40,285 nt of DNA, taken from positions 1-40,285 of IMG/VR virus record IMGVR_UViG_3300036771_000010. The stretch is one strand, 5' to 3'. Shown piece after piece: positions 7,811 to 14,979 of the stretch. Source of the stretch: a virus. Positions within the stretch are counted from its first letter, which is position 1. The number at the start of each line of letters is the position of its first letter. The notes under the pieces are model-generated. The model saw nothing but the letters and a program-made list of their open reading frames with translations, was not told the origin of the DNA and ran no database searches. A program made the translations under genes and the position numbers.

Positions 7811-8941
7811 CTAGTTCGTTTTGGATTTACGGAATAGCTTATTACGTTCAGCTTCATATTCCTTCTTATGACTAGCAAGAGTCTTGTCTGATAGGTCAAG
7901 AGATGCAGTAATCTCTGTCTTATGTGCTCTAAGAGCTTCTAGCTTAGCTAGTAGCAACGCTTCCTCATCAGCTATCAAGTCTAGGGAGGATTTAGCATTC
8001 TCATGCTCATTAGCGTTCTCTACCTGAAGCTGACAGTAGTACTCATAGGCATTCTTCAACTCTTCTACCTGTTGCATTACAATGCTACGGTTGATATGCT
8101 TGGCAAAGCCAAAGTCCTCTTCATAGAAGGTAATGATTCTACCATCGCCTTTACCCCAAAGGTATACAAAGTTATCAGCATCAAAGTAGTACGCTATACC
8201 TTCTTCATCTTCAAACAATAACTCTGTAGTAGGAGCATGGAATGCTTCTAGAATCTTAGGCTTGATTTCTGTTACATTGTGTAGGAAATGCTTCTGAGCC
8301 TTATCTAAAGAGCTAACATGTAGCATCAACTTACGTTGAACAAACCTACCACCAGCATGAACTGTTACACTATTATCTGGCTTAGGCTCTACTACTATCT
8401 GGGATTCTCCATTGACCTCAGCTACTGTTATCTTAGGTAAAGGTTTAATTACCACTTGGTCAGCTACTTCAACCTTAGGCTTCTCTATAGCATAGATTGG
8501 ATACAGTTTAGCAACCTCTAGCTTTACCTCATCTTGCCATAAATGCTTACTGAAGGTATTCTCCATTGCTGGAAGGAAGAAGTCTAAGTCAGCTCTACTT
8601 AACTCTCTATCATTCCTACCATCTCTACGAAGCTTTGGAGTTTCTCCAGGTATTAGACACTTTAGCTCTAAAGCAGTTTCACCACCTGGTCTAACATGAC
8701 GTACTACATACCAGTCATCCCACAATCTCTCTACGTTACTGGCTAACTTCATAGTCTTAAGAGCTTTATCCATCAAGGTACCCATATCTTCCTTGGCTTT
8801 AGTTAGCTCCCATTTAATAGCTTGCTCTGACTCTTTGAATTCTGATACACCACTTATATCTTTCAACAACTCCTTATGGCTACAGATTTCTAAGTATTTG
8901 TTTCTCAATTTCTGTATTAATTCGTTACTGAACACTCCCAT
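7811..8941 (-). CDS. hypothetical protein with coiled-coil ends
   Basis: This 376-residue protein begins with about 80 residues of charged helix. A globular part follows (PGGETALELK, then repeated V-x-V strands around 150-200), and it closes with long heptad-like helices (about 305-376, ending AERNKLFRKSKTN). I choose the ATG at 8941 because GGGAGG lies nine bases upstream. It is the first gene of the leftward late-side unit. The coiled coils suggest a structural or scaffold-like protein, but no family is recognised. Confidence 0.68.
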   Translation of the reverse strand: MGVFSNELIQKLRNKYLEICSHKELLKDISGVSEFKESEQAIKWELTKAKEDMGTLMDKALKTMKLASNVERLWDDWYVVRHVRPGGETALELKCLIPGETPKLRRDGRNDRELSRADLDFFLPAMENTFSKHLWQDEVKLEVAKLYPIYAIEKPKVEVADQVVIKPLPKITVAEVNGESQIVVEPKPDNSVTVHAGGRFVQRKLMLHVSSLDKAQKHFLHNVTEIKPKILEAFHAPTTELLFEDEEGIAYYFDADNFVYLWGKGDGRIITFYEEDFGFAKHINRSIVMQQVEELKNAYEYYCQLQVENANEHENAKSSLDLIADEEALLLAKLEALRAHKTEITASLDLSDKTLASHKKEYEAERNKLFRKSKTN

Positions 8942-9074
8942 GCTCACAACCTCCCTTTGCACTAAAAGAAGGGAACAAGTCCCAAATCTTCTCCTTCCTA
9001 CGAAACTGGTAGAGGATGACCCACCATCCTATAATCTACCTCTTGCAGGTGGGACGTTCCTATGGTCGCTATCG

Positions 9075-9110
9075 CTTTTTAGTTACGTACTTCGTACGTA
9101 ATTTAAAGCT
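9075..9110. repeat. palindrome TTACGTAC-ttc-GTACGTAA
   Basis: A perfect 8-bp inverted repeat around TTC extends imperfectly outward to GCTTT/AAAGC. Neither strand carries a clear T-run after it, so a protein-binding site or cruciform is as likely as a terminator. Confidence 0.6.
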
Positions 9111-9387
9111 TTTAAGTATTTATTTTTTAATTTAAAAAAGAGTATATTAAAAGACTCTTTTAAGTATTTATATCTTTAAGCTTTAATAAAAAATTTAAAT
9201 GCGGAGGCATATACCACGTACAGTCAGAACGAGACCATAGACGAAGAAGAGAGAAAACATACAGTAACAAAATGTGTACAGTTGATAGTTGTAGGAGTTG
9301 AAGGCACAAAAAGAAAAAGAGGAAGGAAGATGAACATAGCTAACAGATGAAAGTTATAAGAGAGTAGAGTTTATAATATCTATTTAG

Positions 9388-9454
9388 TACGAAAGGTTGG
9401 TGGTGGGGTAATTGGTGGTGAAGAGAGTAAGTGATAACGAACGTCGATTACTAT
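9388..9454 (+). repeat. dispersed repeat R1 (5' half)
   Basis: This copy holds the G-rich 5' half: GAAAGGTTGGTGGTGGGG, ATTGGTGG and GATAACGAACGTCGATTACT. It resembles R3 at 11304 and R4 at 12503. The 3' half (TTTATTTGAAG to CATAGAAACG) is absent. Confidence 0.65.
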
Positions 9455-9868
9455 CTAAGACTGCCCCAAGGATTCTGGGGACGCCTAGCGTCTTAGTGCT
9501 GCCCCACGGACTGCTGGAACGCTTAGGCACTATAGCGCTGCCTCTGCTGTATCAGGTACGCCCTAAGCCCTGTCCTGCGCCACGCAAATGCTCGATGTCT
9601 ACAGTCCGTGTATATCGTATTATTCGTATATTGCAAGTAATGTCCTGCCCCAAGGATATCGTGATATCGTGATATCGTGTTATTGTGATTTAGTGTTATA
9701 GCCCGTATATATCGTATTATTCGCTTATTAAGAGTATGTGTTTTAGTATATTGTGCTTTGTGTATATATTAAGTGTGTAATATGCGTATATCGTATTATT
9801 AGTATACTAAAAGGAAATTATATAGGAGAAAGAGAATATTAGAACATTATATTATATTTATATTAAAG

Positions 9869-9960
9869 ATAAGGGTTGTGGTGGGGGAACTGGTGGTGAA
9901 GCGATACCTCGCTCTTCTTTATATGAAGCAAGTTTCTACCTAGACCCCATAGAAACGCCT
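9869..9960 (+). repeat. dispersed repeat R2 (both halves)
   Basis: The 5' half reads AAGGGTTGTGGTGGGGG and CTGGTGGTGAAGCGA. The 3' half reads CTTTATATGAAGCAAGTTTC, then CCCCATAGAAACGCCTAGG. It ends about 40 bases before the promoter at 10002. Confidence 0.7.
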
Positions 9961-10001
9961 AGGGCTAGGGATATACCCCCACTCTAGATAGGGAAACGTC
10001 C

Positions 10002-10030
10002 TTGACTTTCACCCCCACCCGTGATAAAAT
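10002..10030 (+). promoter_or_regulatory. early promoter P1
   Basis: TTGACT (10002-10007), 17 bases, TAAAAT (10025-10030), preceded by AACGTCC and with CGTGA just before the -10, which makes an extended -10. It serves the genes at 10128-11068. Confidence 0.9.
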
Positions 10031-10127
10031 AAGTTCAAGAGGAAGAGGGCACCACACCAGAGCAACACACGGACGGTACCCACGACCTACACAAAAAACT
10101 CAAGAGCGAAAAGGAGATTGATTGATT

Positions 10128-10529
10128 ATGGCTAAAGCGAAAAAGGTAGACGCAGTGAAACACGTAGAGGAAAACGGATTCCCAGAGGTAGGGCACTTCA
10201 CAGAGAAAAAAGACCTACAAAAGTTCTACAAACAACTTGATGATGTTGTCCTAGGGGAGTGGATTGCCCTAGAAGGTCTAGAGTTCAAACCTTGTGAGGA
10301 TTCTGAGGCTATCAACCGTATGAGAATGTGTATGGCTATCCTGTACGCACACTTCCCAAAAGAGCCTTCTGCTAAGAAAAAAGCTAAGTACGCAGACTAC
10401 AGTATGGAACAGCTTATGAAGATGTGCCTAGACAACGACGTGGCGGTGGAGTACACAGAGTCTGAACAGATTATGCGTATGAGAACTATCATGGCGCTAC
10501 GTGCAGCAGGTCACATCGAGAAAGCTTAG
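10128..10529 (+). CDS. early protein with two SAP/HeH-like repeats (paralog 1)
   Basis: This 133-residue protein is one of three paralogs in the window. After a basic start (MAKAKK) comes FPEVGHF and a KFYKQL helix. Two helix-loop-helix units of about 40 residues then follow. The first is near 40-78, with INRMRMCMAI in its second helix; the second is near 92-130, with QIMRMRTIMAL at the same place. A lysine-rich linker (KKKAKY) lies between. The layout resembles SAP or HeH/LEM domains, which bind DNA or proteins, but this is judged by eye. I start at the ATG at 10128; a TTG at 10122 is closer to AAGGAG but has no paralog support. First gene after promoter P1. Confidence 0.82.
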   Translation: MAKAKKVDAVKHVEENGFPEVGHFTEKKDLQKFYKQLDDVVLGEWIALEGLEFKPCEDSEAINRMRMCMAILYAHFPKEPSAKKKAKYADYSMEQLMKMCLDNDVAVEYTESEQIMRMRTIMALRAAGHIEKA

Positions 10530-10604
10530 GGTTGCTAGGCTACCCCCTACGGGGGGTATCCCATGGAGCTTGTGTAAGCTACCTAGACAAAAGGAGTGGT
10601 TAGT
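10530..10604 (+). promoter_or_regulatory. two-hairpin intercistronic RNA element, copy 1
   Basis: GTTGCTAGG is followed by hairpin 1 (TACCCCC/GGGGGTA, 10541-10558) and hairpin 2 (GGAGCTT/AAGCTaCC, 10565-10583, with one bulged A). The ribosome binding site AAAGGAGTGG follows at once. Hairpin 1 has no T-run, so it is not an ordinary terminator. Confidence 0.8.
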
Positions 10605-10925
10605 ATGGGTAAAACTAAAACGTACGTCCCTGAGTGGGTTATTCTGGAGGAGAACTCACCTAGTGAGATGCACTACTTCCGTATGGTGGGCAGTGATGCT
10701 CGTGAGTATGAAGGTACGGAAAGTATCTGGGTGGTTATCCTAGACCAAGTGCAGGAGGATGAGTTCTGTGCCTCTATCGTAGCAGTGAACGACTCGTTAG
10801 TGGGCAGTGTAGTACCGTTGATGAGTACTGGAGTAGTGAGTGAGCAGAGTGCTAGGAACAACCTAGCGTACCTCATCAGGTACGCTCGTAAGGGTATCGT
10901 GAGTATCGGAGGTGGAAGCCTGTGA
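10605..10925 (+). CDS. hypothetical early protein
   Basis: This 106-residue protein begins MGKTKTYVPEW and seems to be a small alpha/beta fold with a beta hairpin (IWVVILDQ) and a C-terminal helix (SARNNLAYLIRYARKG). I do not recognise it. The ATG at 10605 lies eight bases after AAAGGAG within intercistronic element copy 1. Its stop overlaps the GTG of the next gene. Confidence 0.72.
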   Translation: MGKTKTYVPEWVILEENSPSEMHYFRMVGSDAREYEGTESIWVVILDQVQEDEFCASIVAVNDSLVGSVVPLMSTGVVSEQSARNNLAYLIRYARKGIVSIGGGSL

Positions 10926-11068
10926 GAACGATTAAACGAGTGCTAGTGGTAACAGGAGCGTGTACTCTCCTTTACCTAGCTTGTAACTTTGTGTATACAG
11001 CAGTGACGTGGACACACCCTGGAGTAGAGAAGCAGTTAGAAGCGTATCAAGACACCTACAGTAAGTAG
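10922..11068 (+). CDS. small single-span membrane protein
   Basis: This 48-residue gene starts with GTG overlapping the previous stop (GTGA), so it is probably translated by coupling. The product reads MRTIKRVLVV, then a hydrophobic span of about 18 residues containing two Cys, then a polar tail ending DTYSK. The basic N-terminus suggests an N-in membrane anchor. The stop lies inside the terminator stem. Small membrane proteins of this kind in early phage regions often act on the host envelope, but nothing here shows a target. Confidence 0.68.
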   Translation: MRTIKRVLVVTGACTLLYLACNFVYTAVTWTHPGVEKQLEAYQDTYSK

Positions 11069-11080
11069 GTGTCTATTTTT
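11051..11080 (+). terminator. rho-independent terminator
   Basis: A perfect 9-bp stem GACACCTAC/GTAGGTGTC (11051-11073) with loop AGTAA is followed by TATTTTT. It includes the stop codon of the membrane protein gene. Confidence 0.9.
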
Positions 11081-11454
11081 GTGCGTTTGTGGGTGTAGGG
11101 CATCTTTTAGCCCGTTTTCGCATCTTTGTGAGTGGAAGGGCAAAAGGGTTCAAACCTGCTTCAACAAGAAATTTGAGTACAAAAGTTGTAGCTCAAAAAT
11201 CCTGTTTGGTGTGTTGTTCGGGTGTGAATTTCGTTTCAAAATCAATCAGAACCATTTGTATATGAAAGAGAGAGAAGAGAGAAATTCACATACAAAAGAT
11301 ATATGAGCGAAGGGTTGTTGTTGGGTATATTGGTGGGGAGAAAGTAATTGATAAGCGAACTCCGATTGCTTTATTTGAAAGGAGTTTGTAGGTAACCCTC
11401 CTAGAAAGCCCAACAGGGCTAGGTGTATGCCCCATCCTATATGAGTAAACGTCC
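11081..11454. other. non-coding spacer with repeats
   Basis: No gene is supported. The 11079-11306 frame has no ribosome binding site and an unlikely composition. A segment near 11145-11185 (AAGGGTTCAAA, then GAAATTTGAGTAC) recurs in similar form near 12447-12485, so the spacers between early operons share ancestry. Repeat R3 and promoter P2 follow. Confidence 0.55.
11304..11410 (+). repeat. dispersed repeat R3 (both halves)
   Basis: It carries GAGCGAAGGGTTGTTG, ATTGGTGGGGAG, GATAAGCGAACTCCGATTGC, TTTATTTGAAAGGAGTTTG, and CCCTCCTAGAAAGC. It aligns over its whole length with R4 at 12503 and ends about 45 bases before promoter P2. Confidence 0.75.
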
Positions 11455-11483
11455 TTGAGTTATCGACACACCCGTGATATAAT
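11455..11483 (+). promoter_or_regulatory. early promoter P2
   Basis: TTGAGT (11455-11460), 17 bases, TATAAT (11478-11483), with AAACGTCC directly before the -35 and CGTGA before the -10. It is the best consensus copy in the window and serves 11553-12341. Confidence 0.93.
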
Positions 11484-11552
11484 TTATTCAAGGGGAGCGG
11501 GTCACACCGACTCCTACAAGACCAGCCCACAGAGGCATAGGAGGAATATGAT

Positions 11553-11963
11553 ATGAGTAAAAAAGAGAATATCATCAACGGTAAGGTAGACGCTATGGAA
11601 TGGATTACTAGTAATAATGGGTATCCAGAGGTAGGTATCTTCGAGGATAAGAAATGGCTACAAAAATTCTATAAGCAACTGGATGTGTCTATCCTAGAGG
11701 ATTGGTGTCAAGTAGAAGGATTAGTATTCACACCTAATGATAACGAACAAATTCATAGAATGAGAGTATGTATGGCTATCCTATACTTCCACTATCCTAA
11801 GGAGCCATCTACTAAGAAGAAAGCTAAATACTCGGACTATACTATGGAGGCTCTTATGACACTCTGCTTAGATAACGATATAGCAGTAGAGTTTACAGAT
11901 AGCGAGCAGATTATGAGAATGCGTACTATTATGGCACTACGTGCGGCTGGTAAGATTCAGTAA
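11553..11963 (+). CDS. early protein with two SAP/HeH-like repeats (paralog 2)
   Basis: This 136-residue protein is a close paralog of the 10128 product. It shares YPEVG, KFYKQLD, RMRVCMAI, PSTKKKAKYSDY and RMRTIMALRAAG. The two internal units are very similar to each other here: DNEQIHRMRVCMAIL near residue 66 and DSEQIMRMRTIMAL near 116, each preceded by a helix that begins S/T-x-E. AGGAGG lies eight bases before the ATG. It heads the P2 operon, and intercistronic element copy 2 follows it. A DNA-binding role is inferred from the SAP-like layout. Confidence 0.85.
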   Translation: MSKKENIINGKVDAMEWITSNNGYPEVGIFEDKKWLQKFYKQLDVSILEDWCQVEGLVFTPNDNEQIHRMRVCMAILYFHYPKEPSTKKKAKYSDYTMEALMTLCLDNDIAVEFTDSEQIMRMRTIMALRAAGKIQ

Positions 11964-12035
11964 GTTGCTAGTACTCCCTCTACGGAGGGGGTATCATGGA
12001 ACCTATTGGTTACCTAGATAAGAGGAGTGGTAAGT
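11964..12035 (+). promoter_or_regulatory. two-hairpin intercistronic RNA element, copy 2
   Basis: GTTGCTAG leads to hairpin 1 (TACTCCCTC/GAGGGGGTA, 11972-11993, one G-U pair) and hairpin 2 (GGAACC/GGTTaCC, 11998-12014, bulged A). Then comes TAGATAAGAGGAGTGG. Hairpin 2 has A-T where copy 1 has G-C, which is a compensatory change. Confidence 0.82.
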
Positions 12036-12341
12036 ATGAGTAAGTTAGTAGTAGCAGTTGAGCCATTTGGATATTATGATTTAGATGCAGGTGACTTCAT
12101 ACGTGAGAGTGAGTATGTATCCTTACTGCTAGTGAGTGGTGAGGGTGAGATACCTGAGGTTGACTACCCAGATGTTAAGGCTATCGTGTATCGAGTGCGT
12201 GGGTTAGACCCTCTAGATGAAGAGATAGATGACGTAGAGACAAGTATGAGTGAGTGGATAAGTGCCACTACTGAGTGGTATACGGAGCGTGGATTTGAAG
12301 TAGAGACACTGCCTCCTATAGCTATAGTATCACCTATGTAA
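12036..12341 (+). CDS. hypothetical acidic early protein
   Basis: This 101-residue, strongly acidic protein begins MSKLVVAVEPF. It has a run of acidic residues at about 62-70 (DEEIDDVE) and two short hydrophobic strands. I do not recognise it. Acidic small early phage proteins often mimic DNA or bind host enzymes, but there is no direct sign of that here. The ATG lies behind AGAGGAGTGG of element copy 2, and a terminator follows the stop by ten bases. Confidence 0.7.
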   Translation: MSKLVVAVEPFGYYDLDAGDFIRESEYVSLLLVSGEGEIPEVDYPDVKAIVYRVRGLDPLDEEIDDVETSMSEWISATTEWYTERGFEVETLPPIAIVSPM

Positions 12342-12351
12342 GTGAGTGTAA

Positions 12352-12378
12352 GGGAGTACCAATTGGTACTCCCTTTTT
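12352..12378 (+). terminator. rho-independent terminator
   Basis: GGGAGTACC AATT GGTACTCCC is a self-complementary 22-base sequence (12352-12373) followed by TTTTT. It ends the P2 operon. Confidence 0.9.
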
Positions 12379-12502
12379 CTATGCCTTCTTCTGCTCCTAT
12401 GTGAGTGTTATAGCGAGTGTGTAGGTTGATTTCTCTCAAAGGTGAAAGGGTTCAAAGATTGAAGCAGGAGAAATTCGAGTAAGTGAGTGGTAGAACTTTT
12501 TG

Positions 12503-12610
12503 TAGAGCGAAAGGTTGGTGGAGGGGATGAATTGGTGGGAGGAGATTCTGATGAGCGAACCGAGTTGCTTTAATAGGAAGTGAGTTTGTAGGTACCCCTC
12601 ATAGAAACGA
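12503..12610 (+). repeat. dispersed repeat R4 (both halves, no promoter)
   Basis: It carries GAGCGAAAGGTTGGTGG, ATTGGTGGGAGG, GATGAGCGAACCGAGTTGC, TTTAATAGGAAGTGAGTTTG and CCCCTCATAGAAACG. It sits between two convergent terminators and, unlike R2 and R3, has no promoter after it. Confidence 0.72.
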
Positions 12611-12613
12611 GCA

Positions 12614-12648
12614 TAAGAAAACCCTATATACGTTTGTGTATATAGGGT
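12614..12648 (-). terminator. rho-independent terminator
   Basis: A perfect 11-bp stem ACCCTATATAC/GTATATAGGGT (12621-12648) is followed on the minus strand by TTTCTTATG. It ends the leftward operon that starts at promoter P3. Confidence 0.85.
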
Positions 12649-12657
12649 GTATATTAC

Positions 12658-12876
12658 CTAGTAGTCTGGGTTATTCATGTCTATACCTAGTGCGTCCTCT
12701 ATAGCCTTAGCTACTAGGTGTTGGTCTATATCCTCTAGTAAGTTACTAGCAGCCCTATCCACATCATACTGTGTCATACTAGGTACATGGAAGCCCTGCT
12801 CCCTACAGTTCTTAGCCTCTGCTACTACCTTTTCCTTTAGCCATTCTAATACCTGCTCGTCTGTAATAGTATCCAT
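12658..12876 (-). CDS. hypothetical small early protein
   Basis: This 72-residue acidic, helical protein begins MDTITDEQVLEWLKEK and ends NNPDY. Three amphipathic helices can be drawn. I do not recognise it. The ATG shares its first base with the upstream stop (TAATG), and GGAGG lies upstream inside that gene. The neighbouring 76-residue product has a comparable build. Confidence 0.65.
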   Translation of the reverse strand: MDTITDEQVLEWLKEKVVAEAKNCREQGFHVPSMTQYDVDRAASNLLEDIDQHLVAKAIEDALGIDMNNPDY

Positions 12877-13106
12877 TATAGTAAGTCCTCCTCTATTTCG
12901 AATCTACTAGCCATATCAATAGTAACCTGTTCATGTACGCCATTTAGGAAGTCTATTACTAGGCATTCAATATCCTCTTCTGTATACTTGATAGGGTCTT
13001 TACCCTTACCTACTAGCCAGGCACTAGTACCCTCTATATTACCACGTATCTCCTTTGCTATCCATTCCTTTACCTCTGGTGTTACTGTTCCATATAGGTT
13101 TATCAT
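12876..13106 (-). CDS. hypothetical small early protein
   Basis: This 76-residue protein begins MINLYGTVTPEVKEW. The start is the ATG at 13106, behind AGATAAAAGGAGAGAG; longer frames run back through the hairpins of the intercistronic element. The product is mostly helical with no known motif. The pattern of a short N-terminal helix followed by an E-E-D-I-E-C-L helix is shared loosely with the gene that follows, so the two might be diverged copies. Confidence 0.66.
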   Translation of the reverse strand: MINLYGTVTPEVKEWIAKEIRGNIEGTSAWLVGKGKDPIKYTEEDIECLVIDFLNGVHEQVTIDMASRFEIEEDLL

Positions 13107-13178
13107 AGCCAACTCTCTCCTTTTATCTGTGAGTATAGGTATTCCAGGAGTAGCCCTGCGTACAAGGCTACCTAGCAA
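13107..13178 (-). promoter_or_regulatory. intercistronic RNA element, diverged copy 6
   Basis: On the minus strand TTGCTAGG leads to GTAGCC/GGCTAC (hairpin 1), then TGGAATACC and AGATAAAAGGAG. The order and the ends match the other copies, but hairpin 2 is weak. Confidence 0.55.
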
Positions 13179-13181
13179 TCT

Positions 13182-13478
13182 CTATACGTGAGTAGTACAT
13201 CCTAGGAACACTTTAGTTGGTAAGTATAGTATACTATTAGGGTCATCTACATATACGAAGCGTATCCAGACACTATCCTTAGGGTGAGTGTATTCAGCTT
13301 GGCTAAATAGACCCTGATAGTCCTCTGGTACCTCTCTGTATCTAGAGATGCCTAGTACCTTGACTGCGCCCTGCTCCATATCCTGTAGCCCATTAGCGAA
13401 TGTAGGATATATATTCCACCAGCTATCTGGTTTTACCTCTAGGGTAATGTGTGCCTCTGCGCCACCTAGTTCGTTCAT
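13182..13478 (-). CDS. hypothetical early protein
   Basis: This 98-residue protein begins MNELGGAEAHITLEV and looks beta-rich with several aromatic residues (DSWWNIYPTF). No family is recognised. AAGGGAGAGG precedes the ATG. A hairpin CTAGGGGC/GCCCCTAG (13505-13523) lies just upstream and may play the same part as hairpin 1 of the intercistronic elements. Confidence 0.68.
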   Translation of the reverse strand: MNELGGAEAHITLEVKPDSWWNIYPTFANGLQDMEQGAVKVLGISRYREVPEDYQGLFSQAEYTHPKDSVWIRFVYVDDPNSILYLPTKVFLGCTTHV

Positions 13479-13526
13479 ATTAACCTCTCCCTTATGTATA
13501 TAATACTAGGGGCTATGCCCCTAGCT

Positions 13527-13703
13527 CTATTTAATAATAGTATCCGCTTTACAACTTGGACATATGTGGATAGTATCTACTTCCTGCTTACTGATGCTAC
13601 CTATCATATCCATGCTGTATCCCTCACCTAGGAACTCATCCGCAGTAGCTCTATCCCATGATAGGGAGGGGCTAGAAGCCCCACAGTAGGTACACTTATG
13701 CAT
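13527..13703 (-). CDS. small zinc-ribbon-like protein
   Basis: This 58-residue gene starts one base after the upstream stop, with GAGGAGG in front. The product begins MHKCTYCGASS and has a second pair CPSC near residues 48-51, so four cysteines in a CxxC-x40-CxxC order can hold one zinc. Small zinc ribbons of this kind in phages may contact RNA polymerase or nucleic acid. There is no further sign of function. Confidence 0.75.
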   Translation of the reverse strand: MHKCTYCGASSPSLSWDRATADEFLGEGYSMDMIGSISKQEVDTIHICPSCKADTIIK

Positions 13704-13704
13704 A

Positions 13705-14010
13705 CTACTCTGCCTCCTCTGCTAGCTCTAGCTTTAGGATAGGTACGCCTTCGATACCCTCTATGTTTAGCCCTAGTGTCTCCTTATATGGAACGTCTAG
13801 GCTATTCATGAGTAGGTGGTACACAGTACCCCAACTAGTATAGTCCCTACCATCGGCTATAACACCGAATGTACAGATCATATCTTCCGATACATCTACT
13901 AGCTTAGTACCGTCGTTAGAGGTATCCTTTACTACCTGCTCCTTATCTACATCTATGATAGCCACCTTAGTACTACAGTCTACATTCGATTTATATGTTA
14001 CCTTTATCAT
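13705..14010 (-). CDS. hypothetical early protein
   Basis: This 101-residue protein begins MIKVTYKSN and ends in an acidic helix (LKLELAEEAE). Short strands alternate with turns. I do not recognise it. TAGGAGGAGATAGTA precedes the ATG, which lies about 50 bases downstream of promoter P3, so it is the first gene of that operon. Confidence 0.7.
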   Translation of the reverse strand: MIKVTYKSNVDCSTKVAIIDVDKEQVVKDTSNDGTKLVDVSEDMICTFGVIADGRDYTSWGTVYHLLMNSLDVPYKETLGLNIEGIEGVPILKLELAEEAE

Positions 14011-14061
14011 TACTATCTCCTCCTAGCCTCTAGTAGGAGCACCCCTGCTCCTCTTGAAAAA

Positions 14062-14090
14062 ATTATACCACGGAGCAGGGGAAACATCAA
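14062..14090 (-). promoter_or_regulatory. early promoter P3
   Basis: On the minus strand: TTGATG (14085-14090), 17 bases, TATAAT (14062-14067), with AACGTCC before the -35 and CGTGG before the -10. It serves the genes from 14010 down to 12658. Confidence 0.92.
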
Positions 14091-14110
14091 GGACGTTCCC
14101 CTACCCTAGG

Positions 14111-14509
14111 CTATCTAGGGTTTCTCACATAAGGGTTGTCTATGAACAATAGGTAGATGTCCTTATCGTTCTGCTTACGTATAATAGCTCTATTATCATC
14201 GCCCTTACGTTCTACCTTATTAACCTCCCACACACTATAGTGCTCATATAGAGTCTTACCAGGGATATCCTTACTCTGCCATACATCCTCTTGTAGCATA
14301 GCTCCTGTAGGTATTACTACATTTACAAGGTCTTCTACCCAGTCATCTGGATACTCCTCAGGTAGCGCTAGTAGGTTAAACTGCTCCCCATCCTCTACAA
14401 ACTTAGTTAGACCTGTAGCCATAGCACGCTTTACAAACTCTGCTACCTCTGTAGCTGTAGCACGCTCACTATATAGGTATGCTACTGGTATCATTTTCTT
14501 ACTCAACAT
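14111..14509 (-). CDS. hypothetical early protein
   Basis: This 132-residue protein begins MLSKKMIPVAYLYSER. The ATG at 14509 is eight bases after AAAGGAG of element copy 3; an in-frame GTG nine bases earlier overlaps the site itself. The product seems to be an alpha/beta fold with a C-terminal strand (DIYLLFIDNP). No motif is recognised. Last gene of the P4 operon. Confidence 0.68.
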   Translation of the reverse strand: MLSKKMIPVAYLYSERATATEVAEFVKRAMATGLTKFVEDGEQFNLLALPEEYPDDWVEDLVNVVIPTGAMLQEDVWQSKDIPGKTLYEHYSVWEVNKVERKGDDNRAIIRKQNDKDIYLLFIDNPYVRNPR

Positions 14510-14580
14510 ATATACCACTCCTTTTATCTAGGTAGCTATTAGCTCCATAAGGAAGGCGATACTATCGCCTGCCCTAGCAA
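14510..14580 (-). promoter_or_regulatory. two-hairpin intercistronic RNA element, copy 3
   Basis: Minus strand: TTGCTAGG, hairpin 1 (GGCGAT/ATCGCC, 14555-14569), hairpin 2 (GGAGCT/AGCTaCC, 14531-14546, bulged A), then TAGATAAAAGGAGTGGTATAT before the ATG. The hairpin 1 stem is unrelated in sequence to the other copies but keeps the pairing. Confidence 0.82.
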
Positions 14581-14581
14581 C

Positions 14582-14902
14582 CTATAGCTGACTCATATGG
14601 TCTGCAAACTCCTCTACAGGGAAGTACTCATAGTGGTCATCGTCCTCACGTTGCTTAGGGTCTGTATACTGGAACCCTACCCACTGCCAGTTCTGTATAT
14701 CGCTAGGGTCGTCTTGGAACTGCTCCCATGCATACAGGTCGATATACTTAGGTAGCTCAGATGTAGGTACAATCTTCTTAACCTCTACCTCACCACTATC
14801 CAGTCCTAGGTATCCATAGCTAGTATTGACACGACATATTGTACCTACCTTAATAGTTCTTTCTACACACACCGTTACTGAAGTTAATTTAGCTGTACTC
14901 AT
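14582..14902 (-). CDS. hypothetical early protein
   Basis: This 106-residue protein begins MSTAKLTSVTV and has a beta-rich first half with GTICRV and GYLGLDSGEVEVKK, which resembles a small SH3-like barrel. An acidic, aromatic second half follows (WQWVGFQY). I cannot name a family. The ATG follows AAAGGAGTGGTATATA of element copy 4. Confidence 0.68.
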   Translation of the reverse strand: MSTAKLTSVTVCVERTIKVGTICRVNTSYGYLGLDSGEVEVKKIVPTSELPKYIDLYAWEQFQDDPSDIQNWQWVGFQYTDPKQREDDDHYEYFPVEEFADHMSQL

Positions 14903-14975
14903 TATATACCACTCCTTTTATCTAGGTAGCTCTTATGTAAGCTCCAGGATACCTACCCCTGAGGGTAAGTACTAG
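14903..14975 (-). promoter_or_regulatory. two-hairpin intercistronic RNA element, copy 4
   Basis: Minus strand: TGCTAG, hairpin 1 (TACTTACC/GGTAGGTA with one G-U pair), hairpin 2 (GGAGC/GCTaCC, 14925-14945, bulged A, longer loop), then TAGATAAAAGGAGTGG and the ATG. Confidence 0.8.
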
Positions 14976-14979
14976 CAGA

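Larger units (their letters stand above)
8942..10001. other. 1-kb divergent non-coding region
   Basis: No credible gene lies here; the one open frame at 9412-9672 has no ribosome binding site. In order it holds: a hairpin-rich leader of the leftward genes (8996-9055); a long palindrome (9075-9110); an AT-rich tract with direct repeats of TTTTAAGTATTTAT (about 9110-9200); a purine-rich stretch; repeat copy R1; a GC-richer folded island (about 9455-9600); three copies of TATATCGTATTATT (near 9611, 9707 and 9787); a triple GATATCGTG-like run near 9657; repeat copy R2; and a promoter. A role in replication initiation is possible but unproven. Confidence 0.6.

Noticed and set aside
9412-9672. Open frame of 86 codons in the large non-coding region
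   Set aside because: No ribosome binding site; it runs through a folded GC-rich island and repeat R1, and its composition (Pro, Arg and Cys in clusters) is unlike the neighbours.
9600-9800. CRISPR-like array from the TATATCGTATTATT repeats
   Set aside because: Three uneven copies with no regular spacer length, AT-rich, and no cas gene in the window.
11145-11170. GGGTTCAAACC resembling a tRNA T-arm
   Set aside because: The flanking bases do not pair as a 5-bp T-stem, and no anticodon arm or acceptor stem fits on either side.
11079-11306. Open frame of 75 codons after the first early operon
   Set aside because: No binding site, lies after a strong terminator, Cys/Ser/Phe-rich composition, and overlaps a spacer repeated elsewhere.
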